From positions 1,450,530 through 1,514,529 of the forward strand of contig CM018605.1 in assembly GCA_009192285.1 (NCBI GenBank): a DNA stretch of 64,000 nucleotides. Direction: 5' to 3'. How positions within the stretch are numbered: position 1 is the first letter of the stretch; each line of letters begins with the position of its first letter. Shown in pieces: positions 60,001-64,000 of this stretch. Source of the stretch: Morchella semilibera. Taxonomy: Eukaryota > Ascomycota > Pezizomycetes > Pezizales > Morchellaceae. Below the pieces are notes generated by a model. It saw nothing but the letters and a program-made list of their open reading frames with translations. It was not told where the DNA came from and made no database searches. The translations under genes were made by a program, and so were the position numbers.

Positions 60001-62267
60001 AGATAATAGGTGAGTTCATAAGCCTTAAAATTGATGCTAGCGCCCCGCCCCAGCTCGTTGAGATTGCAACACGGTGTTAGGAATTAAGCTGTTGGGGCCC
60101 CCCCCAGACGGGCGTGGTGTCTGATAATGTGGTATGCTAGGTTCGGTTGCATTAACCAGAGATAAAACTATCACTGCCCAGACACAAAAGTGCTTGTGTG
60201 TGGCTTTAAGAGCATTGTGAAACAAGTACCTGGAGCACTTTTCAAGACCATTTGTGATGTCTCCACCGCATCAAAAACCGAGAATGTGGGAAAGCCCAAA
60301 CACTCAAATGCCACGCTACCTTACACATCCTCTTATCCAGGGTAGATACCGTTATTGACGCCGGCGTTGTTTCTATTTTATTTTTCCTTCCCACCGGTGG
60401 CCTTGCGCTACAATTGTAACCAATTAACTGGCTTCACAGCCAATCACTCGAAGACATCATGTCAATCTAACAACCGATATTATGGTAGGACTATTTTTCC
60501 GGTGCACATATGTTACTGTCTTATACGGGCAAGTATATAGGAGATGTCTCTTGTAGTATAGCCAGCCATGCCAATCAAGTCCCCCACCGCCTCGCCCTGA
60601 TCTTGATAGCCAATTCTCAATCATAAACATGTTGACTGTAAGGTACATACGGGAACAGCAAGGAGAAAAAACCAGAACAGAATGAAGTACGGAAGACTTG
60701 GCTGCTCGATTTACTGTACAGTACAAGTGGAAGCGTCTTGTATACCGGAGATATCTAGAGTGACTGCGCCCTGACATATATCTATACCCCCGGCGCCACT
60801 AACACAGCGTCCCCATGTTCTGAATTAAGCCATATCTCAAGAAATCCCAACTTTCACCATTTACTGGTGGGCACGAGACCCACTTCCATACCCAAATGTG
60901 CTCCCCGGCTACGATTCCAACTTTTGATCAACTTTTAGTTTACATCAACTATCATGATTACAGAGGTTCCCCAGAAAGAAACAAAGTCACATGACCAAAA
61001 GTCTCGAGACTTTCGAGACCTAATCCAGGTGGTACAAGCGTGCCCATCACTACACCACTAGAGAAAAAAACCCTAGCACCCAGCCCCACCTGTATCAGTA
61101 AGTTAAGTTAAACTAGGCGTTCTAGGGCTGGGGAGGGGGTGGGGGGGGGGGACAGCCAACCTCTACCACACCCAGACCGACCGACAAAACCCTCAGCCCG
61201 ACCCCCGCACGTACCCACGCCCCATCCCGCCTTATGCCATCCCCAGGCCCCTCGCAGCCCACAACATGCACCCCGGACCCCCCAGCCGCCCCATGGCGCC
61301 TGACCTCGCAGCCCCCGTGCGCAGCCTTCCGGGCGGACTCGGTGCGTAGACGGTGGTGAGGTATGTGCACATGTTCTGTTCTGCGGCGGCGGTGGTGGCA
61401 CCGCAGTCGTGGGAATTGTCTCGGTAGGTAGCTCGCAGCGGCGGGGTGGATAGATGTACGTACGCACAAGCTCCTGGTACAGGTCCGCTTGCAATTGTGT
61501 TCTTTGGGGCTAACAGGTTCACGGCCTTCTGGATCGGTCACGGGTGATCACTCGCCCTCCTCTGCTAGCTCTGCCATCTCCAGCGCGGCTACTTTTACCT
61601 CCCGGAGGCACCAACACCGCCGCCTCTCCCTAACATAACCCCTCCACCACCCCCCCGCGATACGTATCTAGCATAGTTCCACCATCTGCAGGTTCTACAC
61701 TCTACTTACGCCCCAGAGCTAGGGCAGGAGGGTTGCTTATGCCCTAACCCAATCTATCCCGGTGAGCCTAATCTCCACGCTGCACAGTTTCAGAGTATGC
61801 TAATGCTCTACAATACGCAAGCCTTGTTTTGCGGCAGGTTCACAGGTAATCACTCGGCCACATTGCTGGCGGGGTGTACAATCACAGCCCATCACTCGCA
61901 CTGTATGACCACCCCTGCTGGGGGGTGGGCACAAATCCACAGCAAACTCGGCACACCAGACTCGAATGTAGAAATTTCTATATTCTATTCCCCTCCCCCA
62001 CGTGGCCCAACAGCGGCCCATAAAAAAAACCAATAAAGAAAGGAGCGCAAGAATCCACAACAACAAAGCAAGCCAGATATTAACCCACGCCGTTCAAAAA
62101 AAAAAGAGGGGGAAAAAAAGCACACATCAAAAATAAGTGATAAAACGACAAAAAAAGGACAGGCACTAACTGCCCGCACAGGTATCGTAAGAGTGTCGCC
62201 GTATCTTATCTTACACAAGCGTTGTATGGAGAGATATAGAGATCTAAGATCTAGGTCTATGCTCTAT

Positions 62268-63775
62268 TTAGGTTTGTGCGAGGGGGTGTTCAGGGAGGAG
62301 CTCCCGGTGAACCTCTTCGTCGGCGGGGCCGTCGTTCTGGACGAGGGCTTTGCCAAGGCAGGCGGCCATTGGGGGACGGACGAGCTCTGTTTTGTATTAG
62401 CCGTTTATCCTAGACACTGATTGGGGTGGGGGGCGGAGAAGAGCTTACCGTTAAATAAGAAAGTTCCGTAAACCAACAACGCGAACCCCAAAAGCTGGAG
62501 AGGCTTGAATGTCTCCCAGTGAAGCGCCAAGCTAACAATCCAGATAAACAGCGTCCTGCACGTATCAATGATACTTCTCGCCGTCGCACTGATACTCCTC
62601 GTAACACTGATACCAAAGAAGTTGAACCCTCCGATCGAGACCATGATCGCCACTGACGATATCGCGACCGCGCGGTAGCTCGTAATCTCACGGAATCCCT
62701 CAACAGCATCAAAGTATCCATACTGCCCCTCCGGGTGGCGCCCAATTGTCACGTGCAAGATAACCATCCCAACAACAGTGACAAGGAAACCAAAGACACC
62801 CTCCCAGCCAACAACCTTCAATGGCTCGAGTGCGTAGTTCTCCAGGATCCACTCCTCGGTCACGAACTGTGTTGCAGTGAAGATCTGGGCGCCAGCGATG
62901 AGGAGAATGCCGATAATAGTTCTGACGGCAGCACTAGATGCGTTCTCCTCAACGGGGGCGTCATGGTGGACCTTTGGGACGAGCTCCTTCTCCTTGAAGA
63001 GGGCGCCGGCAAGGCCAACGATCCCACACCGAGGACGACGATGAACAGCGCGAACCACTGGAAGGGGCGGAGATGGCGCTTCAAAAACAGGACAGAGAAG
63101 AGACCGACGAAGAGGACGAGAGCCCCACGGGTCATTTGGTAGATGGACGCAGCAACAAACAGGAAGCCGACGTTCATGAGGGTTGTTCCGGCGATATCGC
63201 AGCATGCAGGGATAGCCAAGAGGAAGACCTTGAGTCCGGTGATTGGAGTGCGGCCATCATGGCTCTTGACGAGCGGCTTGACGACAGGCGAGACCTCGTT
63301 CGTGGGCTCCTCGGAGCCCGCGACAGGCTCGTAACCGGCGCGCTGGCGGCAGTGCTCGGCGTACATCTTTTGGAGGGAGAAGCAGCCGACGATCAGCCAG
63401 CAGCCCATCTCACCGATAAACATCTGGAGACTGTTTACAAAACACCAACCATTAGCCGTTGTTGTTGTTGTTTTGAGTTTCCGCGGCTACCCGAGTTTCA
63501 GGGGACCAGGAGAGTTTTGGGGGGGGGGGGGCTTACGTTTGCATAACTGGCTGTTCGAAGACATGGCGTTTCGCAGGATTGGGGTCGTCGCAGTTACGGA
63601 CGCACTGCATGTCCTGGTATTTCGTCAAGAGGGTATTCGCGACACCTGTCGCGAGCATCTGTGGAGCTGTTAGCACCAAGGCATTCCCTTATCAGTTGTT
63701 GTATCGGGGGTGGGGGAGGAATAGGTATTAGCTTACACCAGTGACCAGCAACGCGACGACCGCTTTACCCGTCAT
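62268..63775 (-). CDS. SLC35F6-like membrane transporter with one apparent frameshift
   Basis: SLC35F6-type proteins are multi-pass members of the drug/metabolite transporter superfamily found on endolysosomal or other internal membranes; the substrate is not established. Exons are 63775-63737, 63658-63537, 63430-62449 and 62386-62268. Family blocks are LVTGMLATGVANTLLTKYQD, QMFIGEMGCWLIVG, IPACCDIAGTTLMNVGF, SIYQMTRGALVLFVGLFSVLFLKRHL, AQIFTATQFVTEEWILENY, VGWEGVFGFLVT, FNFFGISVTRSISATARSIIDTCRTLFIWIVSL and LLGFALLVYGTFLFN. At about 63018-63032 the frame changes by one base between VVLGVG and IVGLAGALF. The joined homology is seamless, so one base is probably missing from the consensus rather than the gene being dead. 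The C-terminal exon is polar and cytosolic. Confidence 0.88.
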
Positions 63776-64000
63776 GATTGCGAGCTGATGTTATTGGTGG
63801 GAAGTATGAAGGGAGACTCCTGGAGAGTCGTTTATAGTTCTGTTATTGTTTTAGACCAGCTGTACCTTCTACAGTCTGCTGGATGAGATGGGAAGAAGAG
63901 GAAGAAGAGAAGAAGAGAAGAAGAGAAGAGAAGGAGGGCTGGCCGGTAAGTGGTTGTGGCTTTGTCCGGAGAGGTTGAGCTGAGTACTAGTGGTTGTTGG
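63776..64000. promoter_or_regulatory. Upstream region of the SLC35F6-like gene
   Basis: The last 225 bases contain a purine-rich GAAGAGGAAGAAGAGAAG repeat (63893-63934), which is pyrimidine-rich on the transcribed side and typical of a fungal leader or core promoter. No TATA box is evident. Confidence 0.45.

Larger units (their letters stand above)
52885..62267. other. Long region without firm genes
   Basis: Contents I can support are the 3' flank of the secreted-protein gene and a 10-base CCTCCCTCAT/CCTTCATCCT tandem (53309-53380). A telomere-like TAACCCTAACCC lies at 57938-57949, and a TATATA run at 58098. A loosely periodic stretch follows at 58980-59050, with repeated AGGCTTA/AAAGG motifs. 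The last 1.2 kb (61.1-61.7) is GC-rich with a 10-G run near 61141. Two weak gene candidates are listed separately. Confidence 0.45.

Noticed and set aside
61108-61541. Overlapping minus-strand frames of 96-139 codons in GC-rich DNA
   Set aside because: Two frames are open at once because stops are rare in this GC-rich, G-run-bearing stretch; neither has a recognisable domain.

Overview
This window is nuclear DNA from a filamentous ascomycete fungus. The evidence is short spliceosomal introns (about 50-240 bases, most with GTANGT-like donors and YAG acceptors), several CTAAY branch-site-like motifs, and housekeeping genes of the Pezizomycotina type. Intron density is high (12 introns in the DRG1-type GTPase gene, 9 in glycogenin, 7 in BBP/SF1) and intergenic DNA is long and AT-rich. 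I infer a Pezizomycetes-like lineage (truffle/morel relatives), but the sequence alone does not prove it.

Layout. 1-123: probable 3' end of an unknown gene. 3955-7640 (-): glycogenin with a long His/Gln-rich tail. 7641-14553: about 7 kb with no supported gene. 14554-17155 (-): branchpoint-binding protein BBP/SF1. 18241-18999 (-): rRNA-processing protein Efg1, divergent from 19623-23115 (+): the Sea4/Mios subunit of the SEA/GATOR2 complex. 24227-26079 (-): an F-box protein with a 7-base microexon. 28935-29661 (+): a secreted protein with a But2-like domain, followed by two possible remnants or orphans at 30.4 and 31.2 kb. 33511-35400 (+): DRG1/Rbg1 GTPase. 37977-39796 (+): a CENP-B-type HTH DNA-binding protein. 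41470-41566 (-): tRNA-His with an intron. 41.6-47.1 kb: repeat-rich and gene-free, with a near-perfect 207-bp fold-back element and two minisatellites. 47150-48027 (-): cysteine dioxygenase. 48-52.4 kb: no supported gene. 52465-52884 (+): a small secreted eight-cysteine protein. 52.9-62.2 kb: no firm gene. 62268-63775 (-): an SLC35F6-like membrane transporter.

The genes do not form one pathway or cluster. They are mostly dispersed housekeeping functions: glycogen priming, splicing, rRNA processing, TORC1 signalling, translation-linked GTPase, sulfur amino-acid catabolism and transport. Two are secreted proteins of the kind fungi use at the cell surface or toward a host. I reconstructed exon chains by hand. 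For glycogenin, BBP, Efg1, Sea4/Mios, But2-like, DRG1, CENP-B-like and cysteine dioxygenase the total coding length is a multiple of three. The F-box and SLC35F6-like genes each need one single-base frame change, which looks more like consensus error than decay.

I found no CRISPR array, no gene-cluster-like secondary metabolism locus and no recognisable retroelement or virus-like element. The strongest unexplained signals are the large excess of the palindrome TACATGTA in intergenic DNA, the 207-bp fold-back element, a 20-bp tandem array ending in an inverted copy of itself, and the 7-base microexon.
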